Source of the DNA: Tetramitus jugosus
Lineage: Eukaryota > Heterolobosea > Eutetramitea > Acrasida > Vahlkampfiidae
NCBI GenBank assembly: GCA_937625935.1
Contig: OW569371.1
Span: 186,001-250,000 of the forward strand
Direction of reading: 5' to 3'
Length of the DNA: 64,000 nt
The notes beneath the pieces are model-generated. The model saw nothing but the letters and a program-made list of their open reading frames with translations. It made no database searches and had not been told where the DNA came from. Below, in pieces: positions 52,848-61,204 of this stretch. The position numbers and the translations under genes are program-made. Numbering within the stretch: position 1 is the first letter of the stretch; every line of letters starts with the position of its first letter.

Positions 52848-54242
52848 ATGGATACTTTATCATTCGAGTTAACCAAGTGGCCCAAAGTACCTATTCCAGT
52901 CACTTATCTCTCCACACTTTACAATGACAGGTCAACCTCTGACTTTACAATTGTCCTTCCAAGGAGTCAACGTGAAATTTACGTTCACAAGTTAATTTTG
53001 GGTTCGGCCAGTGGTTTCTTCCGAGGTCTCTTCCACAGTGGCATGAGTGACGCGTCTGACTCGAGTTACACGTTTCAAGTCGAGGATCACGAACTTTCGT
53101 TGGATCCGGATTTGGCTGAGAGAGCATTTGGATATGTGATTCAAATGTTGTACACTGCCAGTTTTTCATGCCTGAGAGGTGAGGGTGATAATGATGAAAC
53201 CAAGCAAGAGAACAAGGACGAGTTGCAAGATTCTTCTGCTGGGGCTACTATAGAGAATCAAGCAGAAGAAGCAATCAGCAAGGATCTCAAGGTAGTTTTT
53301 CAAATGTTGTTCATTAGCAACTTTTTGCAGATCAAGGACTTGATCTCAGCGTGTTCATTCGTATTGAGTCGCTCAATATCCGAAGCCAATTGCTTCTATT
53401 ATTTCATGTTGCCTCCGACAGAAGAGATGTTTGAACTCAAGAGACGAGCGGTAGAGTTCTTTGCGGAGAATAAGAGACGTAGTCTGTTGGATACTAATCT
53501 GTCGCACTTGTCTTATGAGGTGCTTGTTGGACTATTGGTGTCAAAGCCAATGAGGTTGTCAGAGGAGGAAACATCCATTCTTTTCGATTTCTGGAAGGCA
53601 GGTGATGTGGAGTCACGCGAGTCATTGAGAGAACAATTCATGAATGATATTAAGGAACCGAGTATCGAGAGCTTATCGTGGTATGAATCCAAGTTGAAGG
53701 ATATAACAGAGGAGCCCTTTGGAGTGTTCGAAGCTCTTAAATATATAAAGAGAGAGAGCAGAGTATTGTGTATCGGATTGGACGCAGGTGGCAAGACCAC
53801 CTTACTCTATCGATTGAAGTTGGGCGAGTGTGTCACTACAATTCCAACGATTGGCTTCAATGTCGAAACAATCGAGCACTCCAATAACAACATCACTGTT
53901 TGGGATGTTGGTGGTGGAGATAAGATTCGTCCGTTGTGGCGCCATTACTTTAGTAATTGTAATGCCATCATAGTTGTAGTGGACAGTAATGATCGTGAAC
54001 GTTTGAGTGAGCTCAAAGAAGCCATCGACAATTACATCTTAGGTGACAATGAAACCTCTGGTCTTCCAATTTTATTCTGGGCCAATAAGCAAGATTTACC
54101 AAATGCGTTGCCAGTGTCCGAACTAACAGAGAGACTTGGTTTGCATTCCATCACACAAAGACCTTGGTACATACAAGCATGTTGTGCCATCACTGCTGAT
54201 GGTTTGGAGGAGGGTCTTGATTGGTTGGTCAGTGCTATGTAA
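52848..54242 (+). CDS. BTB-BACK-ARF GTPase fusion
   Basis: 464 residues from the ATG at 52848. Residues about 25-135 are a BTB/POZ domain ([32 protein letters not shown]); about 160-280 look like a BACK-type helical region. Residues about 302-464 are an ARF-family GTPase: P-loop GLDAGGKTT, switch [37 protein letters not shown] and CAITADGL. The N-terminal amphipathic helix and myristoylated Gly of true ARFs are replaced by the BTB part. In the switch II motif DVGGQ the catalytic Gln (Gln71 of ARF1) is Gly, which should block GTP hydrolysis. It could be a constitutive, GTP-locked ubiquitin-ligase adaptor with CUL3. Confidence 0.88.
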   Translation: MDTLSFELTKWPKVPIPVTYLSTLYNDRSTSDFTIVLPRSQREIYVHKLILGSASGFFRGLFHSGMSDASDSSYTFQVEDHELSLDPDLAERAFGYVIQMLYTASFSCLRGEGDNDETKQENKDELQDSSAGATIENQAEEAISKDLKVVFQMLFISNFLQIKDLISACSFVLSRSISEANCFYYFMLPPTEEMFELKRRAVEFFAENKRRSLLDTNLSHLSYEVLVGLLVSKPMRLSEEETSILFDFWKAGDVESRESLREQFMNDIKEPSIESLSWYESKLKDITEEPFGVFEALKYIKRESRVLCIGLDAGGKTTLLYRLKLGECVTTIPTIGFNVETIEHSNNNITVWDVGGGDKIRPLWRHYFSNCNAIIVVVDSNDRERLSELKEAIDNYILGDNETSGLPILFWANKQDLPNALPVSELTERLGLHSITQRPWYIQACCAITADGLEEGLDWLVSAM

Positions 54243-55674
54243 TCACACAATACATTGACCTTCAATTCGGTAGCAATAAAACTGCTGTTCTGCGTATTTA
54301 CAACAATTGATAAAATGAGAATGGGCGTTCAGAACTTGTCAAGAAAAACATACGTGCTGTCACCAAAACTACTCGCTACTCTGATTAGTTGTTGGTTGGC
54401 CAGGTATGTACCAAGTGCAATTCTCTACAAGGCAGTATCACAAACCGTGCGCAACTAATGATATGTGTCTGGAGGATATCTTTCCCCTCTGCAGGTCGGA
54501 GTAAGGTTTCAGCTGAAAGTGTTAATATCCAAAATGAGATGCCTGTTCAGATTCTCTCAACAAAACAGAAACCACCCCTCGCGGGATTTTTCTTTGAAGC
54601 AGGAAGTAAGGAAAATTGCTGTAGTGGTTGCTTAAAGCTAATCTCTTAAGATGCAACAAAAGAGATGGCAAAGGTGAATTCGCACCCTTTTATTATGGTT
54701 TTAAGGAACTTGGGATGTTGTTTGGAACTTTTTTGTGAACTCTTTCTGAAAATTTGAAAAGAGCTGGGGCAATACAAGATATTAGTCTGTCTAGCTCTGT
54801 TTAAGTCCCATATAATATGAACATGAAGAAGCTTGCTCTTGTTGATGTAGGGAGAAACAGAGCAAGCCAAACAATAAACAACAAGTTTCCTCATAATGTC
54901 ATAATGGAGCAATCAAAAATTTCAATCCGATAAAGTATGTAACAGCAAACCGTGGAACAGAAAAGTTCAGAACACTTCGTGTTTTGTATTCGTTTTTTAC
55001 TCACATCGTTCAGTAGCAATAGGAATGTCATAAGCGAAAGAAAGATAAAGTAGTTTTTAGAAAATTAGTTGTGGAAAAAAGTGGCCTACTAAACCCTTGG
55101 GTATCACCAGGCTGATGAGTATACAAAACAAAAGCCAACATAATTATGTTGGCATATGGGTCAGCTCACGACACTCAATCAGTGTATTCGAACAGAATGC
55201 CCTGAGAACTGTAACAGCACTACAGTGACTGGAGGTATAAAAGGCGGTATGATTGGCTCCACACGAACTCTTCGTGCAGTCTACCACACCGTTTCTAAAA
55301 TGTTGATTCAATCCTCTCTCAAAGAATGTACTCGGTATTGTTTGGTTGCATGACGTCTGAGCTTAACAACAGATTCACTCATTGTTTGTGTGCACAATCA
55401 CTCTTGAATCAGTTGAGGACACATGAGTTACAAAAGTAATGGGCAATCGTTCTTTCATCTTAAGTTCAATGGGGAAAGGAATATTGTTGTATTGTTGACC
55501 TGGCAAATCGAACCCACATATCAATACTCTTTGACTCTCTGTGACAAAGATGGAGTGATTAAATGCGTTAAATGCAATCAAAACTCTTTCCTTTATCGCG
55601 TCCAGCGGAGACAGATTAATCACTCTTCCCTAAGACCGAGCTTGTAATAATCGAAAAGTACTGAGAACTCGCGC
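54243..55674. other. Region without secure genes before the LINE pair
   Basis: About 1430 bases. Short open frames occur on both strands (for example 54389-54649 and 55156-55353), none with recognisable domains. A TATA-like GGTATAAAAGGCGG sits at about 55233, without a convincing gene after it. Possible GT-AG borders near 54400-54495 do not assemble a clear protein. It is probably old element debris and 3' flanking DNA of the BTB-ARF gene. Confidence 0.35.
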
Positions 55675-55689
55675 TTTCACAAGAGTCCG
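55675..55689. repeat. Target-site duplication, outer (diverged) copy
   Basis: TTTCACAAGAGTCCG, differing at two bases from the identical copies at 56290-56304 and 58042-58056. It directly abuts the poly-A tail (poly-T on this strand) of the left LINE copy. Confidence 0.75.
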
Positions 55690-56289
55690 TTTTTTTAATA
55701 CAACCAGTGGTTGCGCTATTTATTCTGTGTCTCTTCTCTTTACACGAGGGAACTAGTATGATTGTGACGGCAGAATGCCACATTTCTTCTTTAATAGTGA
55801 CGGCAGAGCATCAGCAACCAGTCATGTTCTTAGAGCTTGTGAAGAGGCGATGCATCACCTCCACACATCTCCTCTTGGTGTTGTCCACAAACCGTTTAGC
55901 TTTCTGCTTGGCTACCTCCTTCTTGATTCCACTCTTATTGAGTCCTTTGGCCACTTGCTTAACAGCTTGGGTTTCCACCCTAACATTCCTATCAAGTAGT
56001 CTTTACCTGACTTTCTCTGCTCGTTCATTGTTCGTCTTCCATTGCACCATTGCTGGTTATCAAACCAAATATCAACACATTGCGACTTATGCAGACCCAT
56101 AGAGCTTAACCTTTTTGCGACCTCCTTTGAGAGCAAAATCCTTGCCATTCTGGCAACTGGACAATTCACAAGGCAATGCAGGACCGTCTCTTGCTCAAAA
56201 TAGCACTTGGGACACGCCGTGTCCATATCTTCCACTCCATAGAGATGCTTCACCACAGCCCTTGTGTGAAGTGTTTGGCTTTTGACTTG
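55690..56289 (-). mobile_element. 5'-truncated LINE copy 2
   Basis: 600 bp on the minus strand, ending in TTGTATT(A)7 at 55690. It keeps only the last part of ORF2: VKSQTLHTRAVVKHLYGVED, the zinc-binding CPKCYFEQETVLHCLVNC and PVARMARILLSKE, closely matching copy 1. After GMLG the frame slips (GWKPKLLSKW versus GVETQAKKQV), so the end of the ORF is broken. Flanked by the 15-bp repeats. Confidence 0.85.
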
Positions 56290-56304
56290 TTTCACAAAAG
56301 TCCA
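56290..56304. repeat. Target-site duplication, middle copy
   Basis: TTTCACAAAAGTCCA, identical to the copy at 58042-58056. It lies between the poly-A tail of LINE copy 1 and the truncated 5' end of LINE copy 2, so it served both insertions. Confidence 0.85.
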
Positions 56305-58041
56305 TTTTTTTTTTTTTTTTTTAATACAACCAATGGTTGCGCTGTTTATTCGTTGTTGTTTCTCTTCCACATGATGTAGCTGTTTATGACGGCAGAATGC
56401 CGTCACTTTTGCATTGTTTGTTGCTGGTGCTCGTAGAGCATCAGCAACCAGCCATCTCTTTGGAGGTTGTGAAGAGGCGAAGCATCACCTCAACACATCT
56501 CCTCTTAGTATTATCCACGAACTGTTTTGCTGTCTTCTTGGCGATATCCTTCTTGATTCCACTTTTTTTGAGCCCTTTGGCAACTTGTTTCTTGGCTTGC
56601 GTTTCCACACCTAGCATACCCAACATGTATTGTTTCCCAGTCTTCCTTTGCTCGTTAGGTGTGCGCCTGCCGTTGCACCACTGTTGGTTGTCAAACCATA
56701 TATCCACGCATTGTGACTTGTGCAGTCCCATTGAACTCAGTTTCGCAGCAATTTCCTTTGCGAGCAAAATTCTGGCCATCCTTGCGACGGGGCAGTTGAT
56801 AAGACAGTGTAGAACTGTCTCTTGCTCGAAATTGCACTTCGGACATGTCGTATCCATATCGTCTAGACTATAGAGGTTCTTCACTACTGCCTTTGTGTGA
56901 AGTGTGTGACTTTTGACTTGGGCAACGAACCATTCCAACTGTCTGGTCACCCTAAACGGACACCTCATAAACGAAAAATCAATGACGCCTCCCAAACACT
57001 CCTTTTGAATCCACCACATCTTCTCCATCCCAATTGAATCTCTGTACTGTCTGGTGAATACATTCCAAAGTTGCTTTTTTTCCGTTACTTCAAAGTTATC
57101 CCCGTACATTAGTACTGGCGGAGCTGCTACCCTGTTCTCGTGCTTTTCATTGCACTGGAGCATTTCTAGATCCAAGAGAATGCTCCTGTAACGCAATGCG
57201 CTGATTCCGAAGTTGCCGTGAACTTTAACTAGCTCACTGTGCTTAATCCACTTACCTTCTCTTGTCAGCTGTTTCCTCAGGCAGATACCCACCTTGAAGA
57301 ACTTCTTGGTCACATCATTTGGTTGAGACAGAGAGAGATTGCAACCAAGACAATTCACTTCATCACCATATGCAATTGTTAAACAGTTGTTGTGCATCCG
57401 CTCCGCGCACCATCTGAGATAAGTGTGCTTGACCAACTCCAACCTATTGTTGGACTGAAAGACATTCTCCTTTTGGAATGTTTGCTGAAACTTGATCTCC
57501 TCAAGTGAGTCCAACATAAGTTTGTGAGCTTCGGTGTCACTCTTACCTCTCACCATATCCTTGACGAACCAGGCGGTTCTCACAAGGATTGACTGCTCGA
57601 TTTTGCGCAGACCAAATCCACCATTTTCACTTGAGACCTGCAACAACTCAGACGGGTACCGCCTCATAGCAACGGAGCCTTGTTTGATGAGCGCCTTCCC
57701 CAACTGGTTAACCTTTCTGATCCAACCTTTTGTCCAATGTGTGAATTCACACGCATAAAGGAACACCGGATGGATGCATGTGTTGACGATTCTTGCCACT
57801 TGCCTCGGAGTGAGTTTCATGATACTCAAACGGTTGATCACCCTCTTAACCTTATCTAGCGCTTGCTCCTTTTGTTTGACTGTACAACCATTCAAGTTAG
57901 TGAAGAGCCCCAGTGCCCTGAAGGTTTTTTCACTGCCATTTGCTCGCACTACAACATTGTTGACCACTATGTTGTGCTCAGACCTATTCCTGCCCATCTT
58001 CCGGACATAGAGCTCCAGTTTGTCGGGGTGCATGACCATTT
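56305..58041 (-). mobile_element. 5'-truncated LINE copy 1 (RT thumb and C-terminal domain)
   Basis: 1737 bp on the minus strand with an 18-base poly-A tail at 56322-56305. The ORF ends at 56441; from about 58041 it encodes roughly 530 residues after the RT active site: FRALGLFTNLNG, LTPRQVARIVNTCIHPVFLY and GGFGLRKIEQSILVR, typical of non-LTR RT thumb regions. It ends in the C-x2-C-x8-H-C-x4-C zinc motif (CPKCNFEQETVLHCLINC). The palm and any endonuclease are lost by 5' truncation; the extra N-terminal codons up to 58102 lie in flanking DNA. The 3' UTR has a perfect TGACGGCA-GAA-TGCCGTCA hairpin (56387-56405). Confidence 0.85.
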
Positions 58042-58056
58042 TTTCACAAAAGTCCA
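58042..58056. repeat. Target-site duplication, copy nearest tRNA-Met
   Basis: TTTCACAAAAGTCCA at the truncated 5' end of LINE copy 1, 41 bp before the initiator tRNA-Met gene. Confidence 0.85.
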
Positions 58057-58097
58057 TATATTTTTTGAATAAAAAGTCTGATAAAAACATCATACAG

Positions 58098-58170
58098 AGC
58101 ATCTTGGCGCAGCGGTTAGCGCGACGGGCTCATAACCCGTAGGTCCCAGGATCGATACCTGGAGATGCTA
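58098..58170 (+). tRNA. Initiator tRNA-Met(CAT)
   Basis: A perfect cloverleaf: acceptor AGCATCT/AGATGCT, D-arm GCGC/GCGC, anticodon stem ACGGG/CCCGT with loop CTCATAA (anticodon CAT), T-arm CCAGG/CCTGG with loop ATCGATA. Eukaryotic initiator marks are all present: A1-U72 pair, three G-C pairs next to the anticodon loop, and A54 and A60 in the T-loop. No intron. Confidence 0.95.
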
Positions 58171-58228
58171 AATAACCTTTTTCTTCTTTCCAGTGCAAAG
58201 TCGAACCCAAGAAACCAAACAAAAGCAA

Positions 58229-59800
58229 ATGATCGCATCCAACAGCTGCGTACTGAGCCGTCTGTCCACCGAAGCTCTCACCCACTTTCTCCTTCTCCAG
58301 CATCAACTCTTTCGTCGCATCCTTTCATTCCTGCCTGCCCACCATCTCCATCCTCTCCAACGCACTTGCCAATCCTGGCATCGCATCATTATGGATCATC
58401 TCCAAAAACAACCTCAACACAATCGAACTGTGCATCTTCTTCTTCGACAACCTACCAAACAGCAACAACAACCAACCAAACAACAACCCATTATCCAGTT
58501 TATTGTGATTGGTAATATTGAAAATCGAAGAGTTTCCTACTTTCAGAGTGCAGTCATTGATTTTGAGTGCCCTGCAGCCAAGTGTGTCAGTTGGGACACT
58601 GTACTCAACTGGCAACTACAGCAATCTCATGCATACAATGTCAATCAATGGAAACAATTGCTTCAGTTGCGTTCCTCTTTTCGAAACTATGAGCATCGAC
58701 CAGTCAAGTATGTGCTGCGCATTGAATCTACGGGAGAAAATTTTTCAGTGGAGAAAAAATTGTTACAGTTGGGCGCTCGGGACATGTATGAGAGAGAGTC
58801 GAGTGGAATGCGGATACGAAGTGAGAATGCAGCTCAGTTGACTTTTGATTTGGGAGTTGTGCGGTATCAGAGACAGTGGTACTTGGGGTTCGTGAGATCG
58901 TTGCAATTGTTGAAGAGTCATTTGGAGGATGCAGTGGTACACTCATGTAATGGTGATTTGAGTTTTCGGTTCATGAATCATCCGGATGATGTCATGGTCA
59001 TGTTCGACAAGAGATGGTGTTACCAGCATTTACAGAAATTTCAAGTTCCGTTGCCGAGAGCTTTTTTGGATGTGGAGAGTCATGATGCACTGAAACGAGT
59101 GTTGAACGAGCAAAAGATGAGCAAGGTGTTTGTGAAATTGGCACATGGAAGTTCGGCTTCCGGCGTAGTTGCATATTCGTGCTTGTTGGATCACACGATT
59201 CAAAATTCAATGGACAAGGGAGTTCAGTATCCCTGTACAGAGATTGCAACAACGTCGGCAGAGCTCACACGACCCAATGCTCAAGATCCTTCTCAATTTG
59301 AACTCCATAATAGCTTGAGTATCCGTAGATATAATCGATCGAATGACGCGAAGAACATTGTTGATTTTATTTGTTCAGAGAAGGCCATTGTGGAAGAATG
59401 GTTACCCAAAGCAAAGTACGCCAATGGTAGAAACTTTGATTTGCGTGTCGTGGTCATTGCAGGACAAGCGAAGCACTTTGTTGTGAGGACGAGTCATAGT
59501 CCCATGACGAATTTGCACTTGGGAAATCAACGAGGAGAAAACAAGGTGTTTCTAGATATGATCCATAAGAAGGCACCAGGTAGTTGGGAGAAAGTGAAGG
59601 ATACTTGCTCTCGTGTCGCTCGTGAATGCTTTCCCAGAAGCTTGTATATGGGCATTGACGTGTTAATTTCGCCCGACTTCAAGAGGCATTATATATTGGA
59701 AGTGAATGCATTTGGTGATTTGATTCCACGCATCTATCATGACAATATGGACACTTATCATTCGGAAGTGAAGGCTATTCTGGACCTTTATTCTCAATAG
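58229..59800 (+). CDS. F-box plus ATP-grasp fusion protein
   Basis: 523 residues from the ATG at 58229 (the frame opens at 58193 with no ATG; a pyrimidine-rich CAG just upstream leaves a 5' exon possible). Residues about 20-65 form an F-box (LFRRILSFLPAHHLHPLQRT). From about 220 on it resembles an ATP-grasp ligase of the bacterial STM4014 type: DDVMVMFDKRWCYQHL, KVFVKLAHGSSASGVVAY with the ATP-grasp Lys and Gly-rich loop, VEEWLPKAKYANGRNFDLRV, and the metal-binding end GIDVLI...YILEVNAFGDLIP (Glu and Asn kept). ATP-grasp enzymes form amide or thioester bonds through acyl-phosphates. Fusion to an F-box suggests an enzyme tied to SCF ubiquitin ligases; the substrate is unknown. Confidence 0.8.
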   Translation: MIASNSCVLSRLSTEALTHFLLLQHQLFRRILSFLPAHHLHPLQRTCQSWHRIIMDHLQKQPQHNRTVHLLLRQPTKQQQQPTKQQPIIQFIVIGNIENRRVSYFQSAVIDFECPAAKCVSWDTVLNWQLQQSHAYNVNQWKQLLQLRSSFRNYEHRPVKYVLRIESTGENFSVEKKLLQLGARDMYERESSGMRIRSENAAQLTFDLGVVRYQRQWYLGFVRSLQLLKSHLEDAVVHSCNGDLSFRFMNHPDDVMVMFDKRWCYQHLQKFQVPLPRAFLDVESHDALKRVLNEQKMSKVFVKLAHGSSASGVVAYSCLLDHTIQNSMDKGVQYPCTEIATTSAELTRPNAQDPSQFELHNSLSIRRYNRSNDAKNIVDFICSEKAIVEEWLPKAKYANGRNFDLRVVVIAGQAKHFVVRTSHSPMTNLHLGNQRGENKVFLDMIHKKAPGSWEKVKDTCSRVARECFPRSLYMGIDVLISPDFKRHYILEVNAFGDLIPRIYHDNMDTYHSEVKAILDLYSQ

Positions 59801-60052
59801 TACAATACTGATGGATAATTTTGTATGCGATACTTAGCGGGCGGGCTTGCGACTCGCAAAGGGAGCAATGTGGTCCTTGTACCAACAGGGTAGGTTTCTG
59901 ATTGGCCCTTTCATCCGAACATTGAGTGAGACGATTAGTCTGACTGGAGGCTTCCAAATGGTCTCTCGAAAAGTTCTACAGTATTCGCGCACATCCAGCG
60001 AGATGAAAGGACAACATTTTACAACGGTAAACATTATGTACAATATTTATTT
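59801..60052. other. Spacer between convergent genes
   Basis: About 250 bases with a small CTTTGCGAGTCGCAAG inverted repeat near 59849 (minus-strand view). I see no coding region or RNA gene. Confidence 0.4.
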
Positions 60053-60664
60053 TTAGTTTAATAGCTCTTGTATGCTGATTGAAGCCCGATAAGGTCTCGA
60101 GTAGGAATGAACTGTTGGTTGTTGTTGTGGCTCGGTCAACCGTTCTTGATTGAATCGTTGGAGGGCCAAGTGCATGGCAGCAATCGCTTCTTCTTGATTT
60201 TGAAGTTGTGTGTTGCAAGGTGTACTTGTTGAGGTTGACTTCGTTGTTCTTTTAGTTTTTGGTGAAGCTCTCTTTTTTCGTGGTTTGCTATTGGAAGCGT
60301 GGTTACTACCATTGGAGGAGAGAACCCAATGACTGGCGTACCCAGTTGCCTGAATTTTTCTTTGTTGGATGAGTAATTCTTGAGAATTGACCGTTTCTGT
60401 GGGTGAGTTGTGGGGATGATACGGTTCCCTAGAGGCCTCTCCCTTGAGACCAGTTTTGAACGTCACCGGTTCAAATGTCCATTCAGTTCCAGTAGTTTTA
60501 AGAGTATCAGCACGGTGTGGTCTTGATGTCGTGCAGGTCAAAGGTTGTGGAAACGACAACAACTTATCCTTCTTGTAATGATTCTTAGATATCCTGGAGA
60601 GAGACGAAGGAGCAAAGGTAAACATGTGGTGGATAGTTGTAGGTTCTTCTTGGTGAGTGTGCAT
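60053..60664 (-). CDS. Low-complexity 203-residue protein
   Basis: 203 residues from the ATG at 60664, rich in Thr, Ser, Gln and Lys. It has a basic nuclear-localisation-like stretch (KPRKKRASPKTKRTTK, about 127-142) and a possible short helix near the C-terminus (EEAIAAMHLALQRFNQERL). No family is recognised. The single open frame, CA-rich leader and the clear stop fit a real gene, but without homology it stays tentative. Confidence 0.55.
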   Translation of the reverse strand: MHTHQEEPTTIHHMFTFAPSSLSRISKNHYKKDKLLSFPQPLTCTTSRPHRADTLKTTGTEWTFEPVTFKTGLKGEASREPYHPHNSPTETVNSQELLIQQRKIQATGYASHWVLSSNGSNHASNSKPRKKRASPKTKRTTKSTSTSTPCNTQLQNQEEAIAAMHLALQRFNQERLTEPQQQPTVHSYSRPYRASISIQELLN

Positions 60665-61204
60665 CCTTTCTTACAAGTTTTTGTTGGACTTAGGGTATGA
60701 GGTTGGTTGGTTGGGTAGTGAGTTGGTTTGTTTGTGAATAGAATGACTCGTGAATATGGATTCCTGTCTGAGGAAGTTAACCTCAATCGCCCAATGGAAT
60801 TCTAATCTTCCCAATGCTAAATCCGAATGTCGCTCTTTGGATTGAGAAGAATGGATCTCAATTCCTTCTTTGGTCTTTCTATCCTTTGTTGCTGAGAATC
60901 TTGGTCAAACAAGTCCAAGCAGTACGACGGCACGGGAGTTCAAAACTGACCCCAAAGCGGATACAGCCATTGTTTTGGGGTGAATACCTCACGGAGACGG
61001 CTGTTTTGTTGTAACCTTTTGGGGAGTCACATATCCGTTTCGGACGGATCCGATAAGTTTCGGCCGAAAAGCGACGTAAGTTATCGAAACTCCTTTTGGG
61101 TCTGGTCAGGAGGCCAATCTCTCTTGATTCTGATTCCAACTCAAGCCGGGCCCAAATAGAAGCACAAAAAACCGCCAAAAATTTGAGCAAAAAAAAACGA
61201 AAAA
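60665..61204 (+). promoter_or_regulatory. Divergent promoter region upstream of the DUF4211 gene
   Basis: About 540 bases. Near 61035-61072 there are overlapping palindromes, TCCGTTTCGGACGGA and TTTCGGCCGAAA, about 130-170 bp before the ATG at 61205, which look like binding sites for a dimeric factor. The rest carries no supported exon. The final 40 bases are A-rich, as in other leaders here. Confidence 0.4.

Noticed and set aside
55156-55353. Small ORF with a TATA-like GGTATAAAAGG inside
   Set aside because: The TATA-like word is within the frame rather than upstream, and the peptide has no family features.
58042-58102. The first 20 codons of the LINE copy 1 open frame
   Set aside because: They cover the target-site repeat and the tRNA-Met flank, so they are chance extension rather than element sequence.
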